DNA of 64,000 bases from Plutella xylostella. Lineage: Eukaryota; Arthropoda; Insecta; Lepidoptera; Plutellidae. The notes below the pieces were generated by a model. That model saw only the letters and a list, made by a program, of their open reading frames with translations. It was not told the DNA's origin and did no database searches. Location of the stretch: assembly GCF_932276165.1 (NCBI RefSeq), contig NC_063997.1, forward strand, positions 11,170,001 to 11,234,000, read 5' to 3'. Made by a program: the position numbers and the translations under genes. Below, in pieces: positions 45,250-55,468 of the stretch (its first letter is position 1; every line of letters starts with the position of its first letter).

Positions 45250-45503
45250 TTTTTTTTTTTTTTTTTTTTTTTTTCACACACGGCCATCCGACCCCAAGCT
45301 AGGCAGAACCTGTGTTATGGGTGTCGGACAGCTGATATATCTACACAAATACATAGATAGATAGATACTAAATATAAATATCAACACCCAAGACCCGAGT
45401 ACAAATATCTGTCTTTAAACAAATATCTGCCCCAGCCGGGAATCGAACCCGGGACCTTCGGCTCAGTAATCAGGGTCACTAACCACTACGCCATTCGGTC
45501 GTC
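45250..45503 (-). mobile_element. Full-length tRNA-derived SINE, body type 2
   Basis: Minus-strand reading: GACGACCGAATGGCGTAGTG (A box, 45493-45483), B box GGTTCGATTCC (45449-45439), then CTCGGGTCTTGGGTG, ATCAGCTGTCCGACACCC, CTGCCTAGCTTGGGGTCGGA and a 25-nt poly(A) tail (45274-45250). The long pure tail suggests recent insertion. Confidence 0.88.
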
Positions 45504-45625
45504 AAAGACTGGACGTGGCGCGGCCATGAGTGCAGGCTCCGAGCGATCAAACGAGTTTTTTTTTTCTTTCTTTTAAGATTTTCTTTTTATTGTTTTTAGG
45601 TAACGTAGATACATATCACACTAAG

Positions 45626-45861
45626 TACACTCACGTGCAAAGAAACAGTTCCACTTCCGAAAGTCAGACACCAAATGGGCCCAATTTTTTTTTAAATAGT
45701 CGGTACTTTTGACAAAATATTTAACTTTTTTGTTGGTAATATACTGACGCACCGTTAAATGTAATTAAAGATTGCAAAAGGCGTCATTGAGTTAGTTTTT
45801 TTCGTTAAAGAGTAGGTAATTTGGGGATTTTTTAAATGGAACTTTTTCATTGCCCGTGAGT
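45626..45861. mobile_element. MITE, CACTCACGTGCAA family
   Basis: TACACTCACGTGCAAAGAAA and ACAGTTCCACTT at the left; GGAACTTTTTCATTGCCCG and TGAGTTA at the right. The inverted ends are well preserved. Confidence 0.75.
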
Positions 45862-45867
45862 TAGTTA

Positions 45868-45965
45868 TGGAGAAACGGCGTCGGCAATGCCGATGAAGTT
45901 CTATTGCACTTGTGTGAATTTCTATACAAAGAAAACTGAATTCGTTGCATCCTTTGCGTACGATT
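45868..45965 (+). repeat. Dispersed repeat fragment, partner of 10111
   Basis: GAGAAACGGCGTCGGCAATG, ACTTGTGTGAATTTCTATAC and a diverged TTGCATCCTTTGCGTACGAT. Confidence 0.5.
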
Positions 45966-46102
45966 ACCTTAAAAGTTCGTTCATTGATACATGCCTACAT
46001 TCCGTTAAGTTGAAAGCACACGCACGGTCGCACGTCCACAAACATAACTTCTCCTAGTTTAAAAGTTGCAAGTTAAGTTTAGAATGTATATGTCACTATA
46101 TA

Positions 46103-46275
46103 GCCCGTCACAGACTTAGCTATAATATATATTAATATTTTTATAGCTAGGCATATTAATATATATTTTCTATACATTTTCGCAGTGACCGCACACTCAG
46201 CTATAATATATATTTCTGTGAAGTCACCAATTGTACGGTATATTAATATATATTATACCTAGGTCTGTGACGGGC
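46103..46275. mobile_element. AT-rich fold-back MITE with GCCCGTCACAGAC ends
   Basis: GCCCGTCACAGAC and GTCTGTGACGGGC are exact inverted ends; inner sequence is a palindromic TATAATATATATTAATAT. A second palindrome pair lies near 46150-46225. Confidence 0.78.
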
Positions 46276-46723
46276 TTATTGCTTAGAAAATCTTCAACCT
46301 ATTTTCATAGATGGCCGCTGGCGTTCGTGGCAACATTCGGAGTTCCATTTTTTTATCATAAATCAATAAAGTATTTGCCAGACAAGAATTTTCAATTAGC
46401 AATTTCACTTTTGCGTATTAAAATTTCCAATCTTTTTCAATTTATATTCAGCTTAGACGATTCAACGGGTCAAGTCTCCACAATTATGCTCGGCGGTAGT
46501 CGTTAATTCTGTTCTTCTTAGTAGTTACACCAATCGATGCCTTGTCTTGTCTTGTCATGCGTTTTTGAACACTAAAATAGGGGTAGCAATAACAGCTCCG
46601 ACTAAAATACTAAACGAGCTTTTAGCCTTGCCGAAAGTACTAATTTACCTACAAAGTAGGTGGTGGACGTTAATTTATTCGGTGAAATTGTTTTTTATAG
46701 TTGCGAGTCACGAGTCACTTATG

Positions 46724-46795
46724 TACGTCCCCACTGCTGGGACACGAGTCTCCTTCCAATGAAGGAAGGGTTTAGGCCTAGTCCACCACGCTTTT
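46724..46795 (+). repeat. Dispersed repeat 'TCCAATGAAGGAAGGGTTTA'
   Basis: Second copy of the 35166-35240 repeat, ending GGCCTAGTCCACCACGC. Confidence 0.6.
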
Positions 46796-46799
46796 ATAG

Positions 46800-47978
46800 T
46801 CGCAACAATTATTATTCTCCGAAACACCACATTAATCCTAATAAAAAAATAACTTAAATGGATGAAATTGAACGGTGAACGTAATGAATAAATAAGTGAG
46901 GAGTAGAGAGTACTGAATGGTCGTTTAGCCACGCTCGCTCACGGACGGGTGGGCACGCCACCGTCCGCGGCCAGGGGTCACTCTATACTAAGAAAAAAAA
47001 TGAATATCTATGTAAGAGTAGGAACATAGGTATTGACTATGGTCTGTTCCTTTTATAAACTCTCTGGTAAATATGGCGTTTAGCAACAAAGATTGTTCTT
47101 TCGATTCTTGGGTATTAAATAAAATAAATAACGTTGTTACAAGTGCATCCGGCGGTTTTATTTTTATCCCACATCTATGCAAAATAACAGCTTTATACCT
47201 TTGCGAACTGTGAACCATGCGTGTGCAATGCACACGAGGTGTTGGAAGCTTGCAGATATGTAAAACGTATCGTTGAAAATAATATATTAAATTTATGTAC
47301 CCATGTATACAGAAAGTGTTACAGAAAGAGCCCCCCTTATCCGAACGGAGAGTAGTTTGTAAAAATTGATGTTCATCCGAAAATTTTATATTTATACGAT
47401 GAATAAAAATATTTGACCTTGACTTTATACAATAATAATTACTAACACAAAATTAAGAATTAAAGTACTACCGGTATACCAGGGTTTATATGTGAATATA
47501 TTTGGCATACCTACTGTATTTTTGTAAGTATGTTACAATAATAACATCCCAGATAAAATTGTACATGCAAATCTTATTTTGTTTACCGAGTAAGGATTTC
47601 AGCAATCGTCGAAGTTTTTGCATAAACACGCCAAAAAAGTGCGACATTTTTTATCCACTCGACGACGTTTATCGTATAACTCTTAATTTGTTTTGTTTGG
47701 GTCGGATTTGAAGTTATTTGAGAGTTTTACGGTTTTTAGCGAATAAGAATATTTTTATAGCTTACACTTTCTTTTGTCAAGATTTTTTGAGGTCATTTAC
47801 ATAAGATGTACATACGATGTACATGTATTAGATGTATCTGCTCTGATTGTATGTTTTTCTTGTCTTAACATTGAGAAAATTACCTTATATATAATATTAT
47901 TAATAAACAGTAATAATCTTTATTTCAAATAAAGTTTAACGAGAAAATATAGGTAAGTACTTAAGTAAATTTTAACAT
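46800..47978. other. Non-coding, nothing recognised
   Basis: AT-rich; no gene or repeat structure. Confidence 0.4.
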
Positions 47979-47983
47979 ACCTC

Positions 47984-48104
47984 TGTGGTGTTTGGCCTTT
48001 TTGATAAAAGATTGTTTATAGTTTGTTGATATGTTTAGGTAGTCTATTACCGAATAGAGGAATGGTGAACAGCAAACTCGTATATTATTTCCCAAAATAT
48101 CACA
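47984..48104 (+). repeat. 5' LTR of the TRIM element
   Basis: Starts TGTGGTGTTTGG and ends AAAATATCACA. Preceded by ACCTC. Confidence 0.87.
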
Positions 48105-48716
48105 TTGGCGACAAATAAGAGCTCACGCAGTGTAATAATAATAGGTTAGTGCATTTTACGTGAGCTGAAAGTAAATACAAGCGCAAATGTGTGGTAACCA
48201 AAATTTTGACCAGAACCGTCGAGTCGTGTGGCGAAGATTGAAAAGCCGGTTTGTTTAGTTCTGCTCAGCGAACGACAACCGAGCGAGGCCACCGATGCAG
48301 CAGGCCTTAAGAGGAGAGCTGTGCTGCCGACGGAGTTGGTCGAAATCACCGGGTCGTAGAGGGCTTGGCCTTCCCAAAGAAGCTGACAATGCGGAGTAAA
48401 AGGCTCTAATGGCATTGCCAGAGAGGGGACTGGCTGAGTGGGCGACTCGAGTGCGGAGTTTGGCGCAGTAGGAGAAGGAGCGGAGAGTGAGCGGGCCTGA
48501 TGGAACACAATGACTCCTGGCACAGAAGTACAGCTGTAGAGGGGGAGGAGGGCGGAGAGGATGCTGCTCCTCAGCCGCCAGGAGGGACAGTGGACAGCCA
48601 GTGCATAGAGATTTTGAATTGTTTATTCTTTGATATTTATGTTTATTCAATGTATTGACTTTGTAATGGTTTATTGAGTTTTATGTTATATTATTTTATA
48701 AATAGTAGGGGAGGTA

Positions 48717-48821
48717 TGTGGTGTTTGGCCTTTTTGATAAAAGATTGTTTATAGTTTGTTGATATGTTTAGGTAGTCTATTACCGAATAGAGGAATGGTG
48801 AACAGCAAACTCGTATATTAT
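48717..48821 (+). repeat. 3' LTR of the TRIM element, left piece
   Basis: 105 bp identical to the 5' LTR, ending in TATTAT, where the nested element begins. The remainder is at 53764-53779. Confidence 0.87.
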
Positions 48822-48829
48822 GTAGTCTG

Positions 48830-49002
48830 AGCCTATCTGAAACCTAGTTAAACATTGTGAGATATGGCGTTTCGACTTTCTCCGTGTTCGGCATCATAAG
48901 GGTCACAGTGACAGTTAAATAAAGTCAATTTTTCTCTCCACCTTTAGTTTGCAAGGTGCGGGTGCCTATATAAATAGAGTGAGTCGCCCGCGCGCCTCAG
49001 TT
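48830..49002 (+). repeat. Left inverted terminal repeat of the DIRS-like element
   Basis: Identical to the reverse complement of 53544-53716. Contains AATAAA (48923) and a TATA/initiator promoter at its inner end. Confidence 0.9.
48967..49002 (+). promoter_or_regulatory. TATA-Inr promoter at the inner end of the left repeat
   Basis: TATATAAATAGAG at 48967-48979 and an arthropod initiator TCAGTT at 48997-49002, with the initiator A 32 bp from the first T of the TATA box, the canonical distance. Transcription would run into the element. The mirror copy in the right repeat (about 53579-53544, minus) points inward too. Confidence 0.6.
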
Positions 49003-49743
49003 GGTTTTTGATTTTTGAAGTGAACACTTCGGCAAAATGGCTCAATGTAGCCACGGTTCTCGTCGGCTTCGCTCCGAACGGGGAAAAATATAATATTGAA
49101 TTTGCGGAGTCCTCGCTGCCGGGAGCAGCGTGATGCGGACCAGGCGGCGCGGGGCGCGGCCACCGCGACACGTGGCGTCGGGGAGCGGGACCTGCCGGCT
49201 GCTGCGCACGCAGCCATTGCTGAGGATTTCGCAACGAAGGTTTGAGTTGATAAGCCGTGAGTAAAATGCTATTATTTACTGCTTTTAAAAGCTCAGCCAC
49301 TGGTCATAATGCTCCGGCGCTTGGGGTTTTTATCCCACGCAGTAGGGTCCGATTCAATAGTCGTGGTGATGATTGATCACATATTCCGGTCCTACTAGTG
49401 GCGCTTGAGCTAGATACTTACATTAATGACCGCTTTAAGTAAAGCATATGTTAATTTTATACAGGAAAAAATAATAAAAATATATTTTTCTACCCTCAAT
49501 TTCTAATATTTTTAGAAAACAGTTGATAAAAACTTTGCTATTACAATAATGCACTTGATTATAGCTTATGTAAGGCTTTACAAACAGGAGCTTTCCAGGA
49601 CCGTCATAGGATTTTTTACAGGAAGCACGTGGCTCCGAGTTTCAGTATGTTGGGACATTGTGGCATGTGCGGCAAGTAATGTGATCCGCCGGTACCTACC
49701 CGCTGAAGGGTAGGCAGGCCGATTCGGTGAAATTGAAGTTTCG

Positions 49744-50200
49744 TGTAACCTGCACCCGGCCCTGTGCTTCCGCGCTGGCCGCCGTCTCGTGCCACCTGCA
49801 TCGCAGCGTACACCCGGCCCGGCGCTCCTGCCCTGGCCACCGGTTCGTGCCACCTGCATCGCAGCATACACCCGGCCCTGTGCTCCTGCGCTAGCCGCCG
49901 TCTCGTGCCACCTGCATCGCAGCGTACACCCGGTCCTGGCCCTGGCCACCGGTTTGTGGTACCTGCATCGCTGCATAGACCCAGCCATGCACTCCTGCCC
50001 TGGCGGCTGTACACCAGGTCCTGGCCCTGGCCACCGTTTTGTGCCACCTGCATCGCAGCGTACACCCGGTCCTGGCCCTGGCCACCGGTTTGTGCTACCT
50101 GCATCGCTGCATAGACCCAGCTATGCACTCCTGCCCTGGCGGCTGTGTTGTCCCACCTGCATCGCTGCGCACACCTGGCACTCCTGTTCTGGTTGCCAGA
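49744..50200. repeat. GC-rich minisatellite, ~57-60 bp unit, about 8 units
   Basis: Units contain CACCTGCATCGCAGCGTACA, CCCGG(C/T)CCTG and CCTGGCCACCGGTT with many small changes and a few shortened units. In one minus frame the unit reads VYAAMQVA..GGQG repeatedly through 221 codons (50281-49616), but all three frames of both strands are long here, as expected for a GC-rich repeat. Coding is therefore not claimed. Confidence 0.8.
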
Positions 50201-50281
50201 TCCAAACGCCCCCTGTCTGGGAAGAGATTTTATGCTCAGCGGAACCGCCTGCACTATTGCTAGCACGGTCATCATCATCAT

Positions 50282-52800
50282 CAGCCATCATTATGAGTGA
50301 CTTATTTAGAAGGTATCGAGTAACGTGCGCTATTCATCAGTGATTTTCGCATATGCAGACGAACGTTTACTGCCAAGGTTGGTCATGTTAGCCATACAAG
50401 GGCACACCAACGAAGCCTGAGTAACCACCTGCAGTCGCCGTAGCCGCATCGGCATGGATGACGACAAATCGGGTAACGTGCACCGCTTCTAAAAGTGTTA
50501 TAGCACTTCAATTTGATGCCTCCGCTGAGGTAGGGTATTCTATTAAAGCAGCTTTCTTCTGAACTACCCAAAGTGACCTGCAGACTGCTCCTGGGGATAG
50601 TTGTGCAATCAATTTTTTATTTCGATGTCTCTGCTGAAGAAACTGTCTAATGCAGCTTTTGTTCTAAACTGCCTAAAGATCATTGGACTGCTCATGGGAA
50701 TGGTGACGCACGGTAAGTACAGGAGCGTTACTCTATACTGATGAGAAACGAACGAACGAGAGCTGTCGTGCAATCGGCACGTTTAATACCTACATACAAA
50801 CAGATAGAGCGGCTCGCGCCGCAGTGCACTGAAAGTTCGTTTTTCGTCATATAAAGTGACCCCCCCCAGACACTATCTTAAGTGTCATGACACATCGGCA
50901 GATTCCAGCTTTGAGTCTTTTCTTTTCTCGGCTGTGAGCAAAGTGAATCCCACCGGCGAGTGTTCAACCTAAAAGCACTGAGCTAATTCCTGATTTCGTG
51001 AAAGTCGCTGTTGCTATACCATACCGCTTCACAAGTTACCGAATTTATTATGATCCTACTGTCGGGTGATCATGATCGGAGTGTCATCGCGGTTTCTGAG
51101 TGGCACCATATTAGCTGTCTTCCTTATGTCCCAGTGGATTGTGAGTGTATCCGAGCTCTTTGTTGAAAAATGCGTGAACCTCCTACGCAGCAGCTGTCTA
51201 CTAGTTGTGTATCGAATAAATCGAGTAACGGTGCTCTTGCACGAGACGACTACCTTTTGGTAAAATTATAACTTCCACTATTCTGGGAACATGCATATAC
51301 CTACTGTGTACTGTGTATCACATCACGTGTAGCCGCAGCCCTACTCAATGTACGGGGCTAGATAATAAACAATGGCAGTCGTCATTAAATTTCTATAAAT
51401 TTCGAAGGTCATCATTTGGAGCACAATCCAAAGGGTGAAAGTACCTATTCATGCCTAAACGGCTTCTCTAATGAAAATGTATTTTTAATTCGATTCTGGC
51501 GCAAACGTTTCATAACTATTTTTCAACACTGTATCTGCTGAAACTACTTAGACTGACTGGTTAAGATGCAGACGTGCCGTTTTCACAATTCCATTTTGAG
51601 TAATCCTCAACTGTTTTATGGATCTTTCAGTTAGTTACGTAACTAGTTACCAAGTAAAAAATTACTTGTGTCAGGCTCGTACTCGCATCTCATTTAGGAG
51701 CTCCCTGGCCTCTAGCTGAAGGCTAGAACTCGTATATATATCTACCAAGCTAGTACAGAGCTATAACCGGGCAGCGGTGACGTGGTAGCTGCTTGATTTA
51801 TTAGAGTTTGCTGAAAACTTTCTAAATAAGTAATAATTATTAGTCATAATATTAACTCTTCGCAGTTCTTTCAGAATGCAATACCAGGTCGCTGGAGTAG
51901 GTAACCTTCCTTAGCTGGACAACAACAACAAGAAGCCTTTTTGTTTTAATGAATGTCACAGTTATTCGCTGTTCCACTCTCATATCGATGTCCAAGGAAT
52001 TTTTCTTGGGTATAGCTAACTACCTAAGTTTACCTACAGATAGCCGCAAGCTATCTGCTGTTGGCGAACTGTCAGTTCTCAGGCTCGAGGTGGCTCGTCC
52101 AACTGTCCATGTTCCCGCCACCGTGATTGTTGCTTCCACAGATTAGAGAGTCTATGTTGGCTGTCGTTGCATCAGGTCTGATCAGGTACAACTAACATCT
52201 TTACGTACCATCTTTATTTAATCGAGCTATTTTGTTTTATCTAGGTTGACTTAATGGTTTTAAAATCGAACCTACAACAATGTAAGTAGGTACCTACCTA
52301 CGTACCTTTGAAGTTGCAACAAGGCGAAGCCTTAAGGTTTTGGCCGAGACCTGCCCTTAGTGTTGACGAACATACCTAAAGGTGACCTTGTTAATGTTTT
52401 TCATATGAAGTACTGAACATTTTACTTATCCTGGTGGCATGACTGATCATTTACTTACCCAGTTAAGACATGTTAGCCGGGTTTCATTTATCAACTATTA
52501 TAATTGTTATTGTTGTATTAATCAATCTTTATTAATTGATGTCATCTACCAAGGAATGCTGCCAGAGCTCATAATATTCACACATGATGATACAGAATGA
52601 TAGTAGCCCACAAAATCGGTGCAAAGGCTTATAAAATAACTTTCCTTCCTAGTAGGACTGCACAGGAACTCGTTAACCGCCGAGTTAGTTAGAATACAAA
52701 ATTAGACTGTGAATGTAGTGACCTGCATCATGTTTTGAAAAACTGAATACTTAGTTATCCGCCAGTGTCACAGCCTTCATCTAATCTTTTCCAGTAGCTG
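50282..52800. other. Interior of the DIRS-like element without recognised genes
   Basis: Mixed composition; no RT, recombinase or other domain in any frame. Short frames at 51066-51263 and 51949-52146 are not supported. Confidence 0.5.
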
Positions 52801-52861
52801 ATGAGGCTGAGATATTTAGTAAAATTATCTTCCCTTCAAGCACCACTCCTCGTTCCAAGGA

Positions 52862-53032
52862 CTAGATGCCGCGCCAGGTGTTGCAGGCCGTGTCGTCGTA
52901 CAGGGCTGACTGAGCAGGTCCTCGAGGCTCCACGGTCGGCTGCTGCATTTCTGAGGTCAGTCCAGAATTACATACCCTCGTCAGCATGTGCTGACCTGAG
53001 CCCCAGCGGCCTGGATCGATATTCTACATTTT
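52862..53032 (-). pseudogene. Short open frame of unknown origin inside the DIRS-like element
   Basis: A 56-codon minus frame between two stops, GC-rich against its surroundings: contains GQHMLTRVCNSGLTSEM, then PRGPAQSALYDDTACNTWRG and a stop. It has coding-like composition but no start or family I can name. It could be the tail of a lost element ORF or an acquired exon. Confidence 0.28.
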
Positions 53033-53413
53033 ACAGCTTTTAAATATTGTTGCAAAGTATTTCACTGGTTCCATCCATTCGGCTAGTGTATGTTAAAAAT
53101 ATTTCCTTGACAATAACAAGATTTTGATCAATAATTACTTATAAGTATTGCTTTCGAAGAGGCACTGTGTGTATCCATATGTATAAATACCTACCTATAT
53201 TTAGGTATATACCTTCCATAACTTTCTGACAAGTCAGGAATAATAAGGAAGTACTTAAGTCTTATGTATACTTATACCTTTCTTTTTAGTATATCTATTA
53301 CCTAGAAATCTATGCATTATAAATTTATAGATTCAAATATTTATCTACTTATACACTCATCAGTAGCTTATGGGTCACAGTTGGTTTTCTCTCCACCATG
53401 CGATAATAAACAC

Positions 53414-53521
53414 ATCTCACAATGTTTAACTAGGTTTCAGATAGGCTCAGACTACATAATAGACGCATTTTTCCTGAAATAAAAATGACATATTGTGTAT
53501 CTAGCCTATCTGAAACCTAGT
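53414..53521 (-). repeat. Internal complementary region (joined ends)
   Basis: Plus-strand parts: 53414-53455 is the complement of the element's first 42 bp; 53456-53461 is ATAATA; 53462-53521 is the complement of its last 60 bp with one mismatch. It lies 22 bp before the right inverted repeat. Confidence 0.85.
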
Positions 53522-53543
53522 CATTTCTGCATGGTGATATTAC

Positions 53544-53716
53544 AACTGAGGCGCGCGGGCGACTCACTCTATTTATATAGGCACCCGCACCTTGCAAACT
53601 AAAGGTGGAGAGAAAAATTGACTTTATTTAACTGTCACTGTGACCCTTATGATGCCGAACACGGAGAAAGTCGAAACGCCATATCTCACAATGTTTAACT
53701 AGGTTTCAGATAGGCT
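53544..53716 (-). repeat. Right inverted terminal repeat of the DIRS-like element
   Basis: Exact inverted copy of 48830-49002. The outer 41 bp (53717-53757) are specific to this end. Confidence 0.9.
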
Positions 53717-53784
53717 AGATACATAATATGTCATTTTTATTTCAGGAAAAATGCGTCTATTATTTCCCTAAATATCACAACCTC

Positions 53785-54340
53785 ACACAAGGACAAATTC
53801 TGAGTTCGAAAGAAAAATATAAAGTATAAGTACCTATATTATATCAGTAACTATACGAGAAATTCCAAATTAATTAATTCCATAAAATTGTTCTACTTCG
53901 TTATTACCCATGGTCTAATTCACTGATACCTTATTTGAATTGCAAATATTAGCGAGCTTTGTACCTAATTTCAAATTACATCTGGCACAAAATTAAAGGG
54001 ATTTATTTACTTTTGATTATTTTTATAATACATAATTGAAAGCAGTGGAAAATATGAACTGTTTAAATATTAGGTTTTTCACTTTAAAAACCTAAACGTA
54101 TGTAGATATTTAGAAATGGTTGTTTTATTTGTAGTCTATGAATGTAGTCTGCCTTGTAGAAGAAGAAATTTGTCTAAGAAGTTCCTAAAGCCAGTTTTTG
54201 CATCCGTAGCCAATTTTAAGCATTAGTCAAGTCACTTGTCAAGCATGATAGCAACATAATAAATTTTGTATTAACCAATGGTTCTTACCTATAATTCAAT
54301 AAATAAAATAAATAAATATAACTAAGTTTCGAAAAACCGG
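53785..54340. other. AT-rich, nothing recognised
   Basis: No gene or element supported. Confidence 0.4.
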
Positions 54341-54346
54341 CCCTAA

Positions 54347-54488
54347 CTACCAGTTTCAATAACTCTATCTATCGATAGCTCACAGTTACTTTCATTTATG
54401 ATTTTGACAGAATGCAAATTTTTAGCTGTCAAAACCGTATGATAGTAACTGTCAGCAATCGATAGATATAGTATTGAAACTTGCAGTT
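54347..54488. mobile_element. Imperfect fold-back MITE
   Basis: AGTTTCAATAACTCTATCTA and CGATAG at the left are mirrored by CTATCG-like ATCGATAGATATAGTATTGA and AACTT at the right. The inner AGTTACT/AGTAACT and TTTTGACAG/CTGTCAAAA pairs also match. Confidence 0.65.
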
Positions 54489-54701
54489 AGTCATATATGA
54501 CAACCCATTCATTAGTTAATTCAATGTCGGTGCACGTCTGCTTTACTCTTTAGTATTAAGACGGGTATAGGTATATTTATAAAACTATTCATTTTCGTTT
54601 TCATACATAAAAATCTGTTCTACCAAATACTTTCTGATATCATCAGAACTTGCAAAACTTAGAAGAAAAATAAAAACACTATTTAATCAAACACTCACTA
54701 A

Positions 54702-54900
54702 CCTTCTACCGCTATTAGATCCGTTACATTTATCACACTGAATTAAACTAACCCTTGGAACGAGCGCTGTGGACCCATAGACAATAGTTCCAAATCAAAT
54801 ACCGGCCGAAATCAATCGGTTCCGAATTCAAATGAGCCAATAGAGAACCCACCTTTATCTGTCGGACGCCGCGGCTCGGGCTATGCGGGCGAACTGCGAA
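54702..54900 (-). promoter_or_regulatory. Candidate promoter and leader exon on the minus strand
   Basis: Minus-strand reading: an inverted CCAAT box (CTATTGGCTC, about 54845-54836) and CAGATAAAGG upstream, then an initiator-like TTCAGTGTG (A at 54739) and, about 35 nt later, a plausible donor GTAGAAG|GTTAGTGAG at about 54703. It could be the untranslated first exon of the PDZ gene, 12 kb upstream of its first coding exon. No TATA box; the link is an inference. Confidence 0.25.
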
Positions 54901-55468
54901 TTCAAAAATCGAACTTAGAAAACATTAAGAATACTGGCTTAATATATGAAATTTCGTTTTTATTTTTATGAAAGTCCCGACCTACTGTTCTTTAATAAGT
55001 AATTGTTCTAAGGAATGAAAAAATGCGGCTGCCGTTATGATTGGGGTTATAGTATGTTAGTTGAAATTATTTAATACATTAATTTATGCAAGTAAATGAT
55101 AAAATAGTGAAACATGCTGTCAGATTACATGGCATATCAAAGAGAGCTTAGAGTCGCAACGCGTGTGTATAGAGCCCACGCCCCACCGAGTATACTAAAT
55201 ATTCCTTCTTTCTGCATACTAAATAGTCTGTAAACAAACCACTCTCATGTTAAATTATTCCTAAAACGTTATGTTTAGTTTCCGCCCGTTGATCCTTTAA
55301 TCGCCACACACACACACGCACATAATATGTCAGTAAAGTAGTCACATACTCGTAGTACACAGGATGCTAATTAAATTATATATCCCCCATTTTAGGTTTA
55401 TGTGAAAATTTAAATCTATTCTATGACACACTTTCGCAGAGCAATACCAGTTTTGCAACTAAAATATG

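Larger units (their letters stand above)
48822..53757 (+). mobile_element. DIRS-like (tyrosine-recombinase type) non-autonomous element
   Basis: A 4936-bp insertion flanked by TATTAT (48816-48821 and 53758-53763). Inverted repeats 48830-49002 and 53544-53716 are identical over 173 bp by eye. Outside them the left end has 8 extra bases (GTAGTCTG) and the right end 41, finishing AAAAATGCGTC. At 53414-53521 a 108-bp block is the reverse complement of right end + TATTAT + left end, that is, an internal complementary region. Inverted terminal repeats of unequal length plus such a region are defining for DIRS-group retrotransposons, where it templates joining of the ends into a circle used by a tyrosine recombinase. 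No gag, RT, RNase H or recombinase frame is seen, so it would depend on enzymes elsewhere. The alternative is a DNA transposon with 6-bp duplication, but that leaves the joined-end block unexplained. Confidence 0.72.
47984..53779 (+). mobile_element. TRIM-type LTR retrotransposon, split by a nested insertion
   Basis: The 5' LTR (47984-48104, 121 bp, TGTGGTG...ATCACA) is followed by a primer-binding-site-like TGGCGAC (48106). A purine tract AATAGTAGGGGAGGTA (48701-48716) precedes the 3' LTR. The 3' LTR is in two pieces, 48717-48821 (105 bp) and 53764-53779 (16 bp), which total 121 bp with one mismatch to the 5' LTR. The 5-bp duplication ACCTC lies at 47979-47983 and 53780-53784. Without the insertion the element is 854 bp. 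The internal 612 bp has no gag or pol; minus-strand frames at 48146-48650 look non-coding. Which LTR superfamily supplies its enzymes is unknown. Confidence 0.87.

Noticed and set aside
46103..46275. TA-duplication (mariner) assignment for the GCCCGTCACAGAC MITE
   Set aside because: The left flank is TA but the right flank reads TTA, so the target duplication cannot be fixed by eye.
48146..48650. Minus-strand ORFs of 125 and 131 residues in the TRIM interior
   Set aside because: They overlap in different frames, have no gag or other motif, and are on the strand opposite to the LTR element's transcript.
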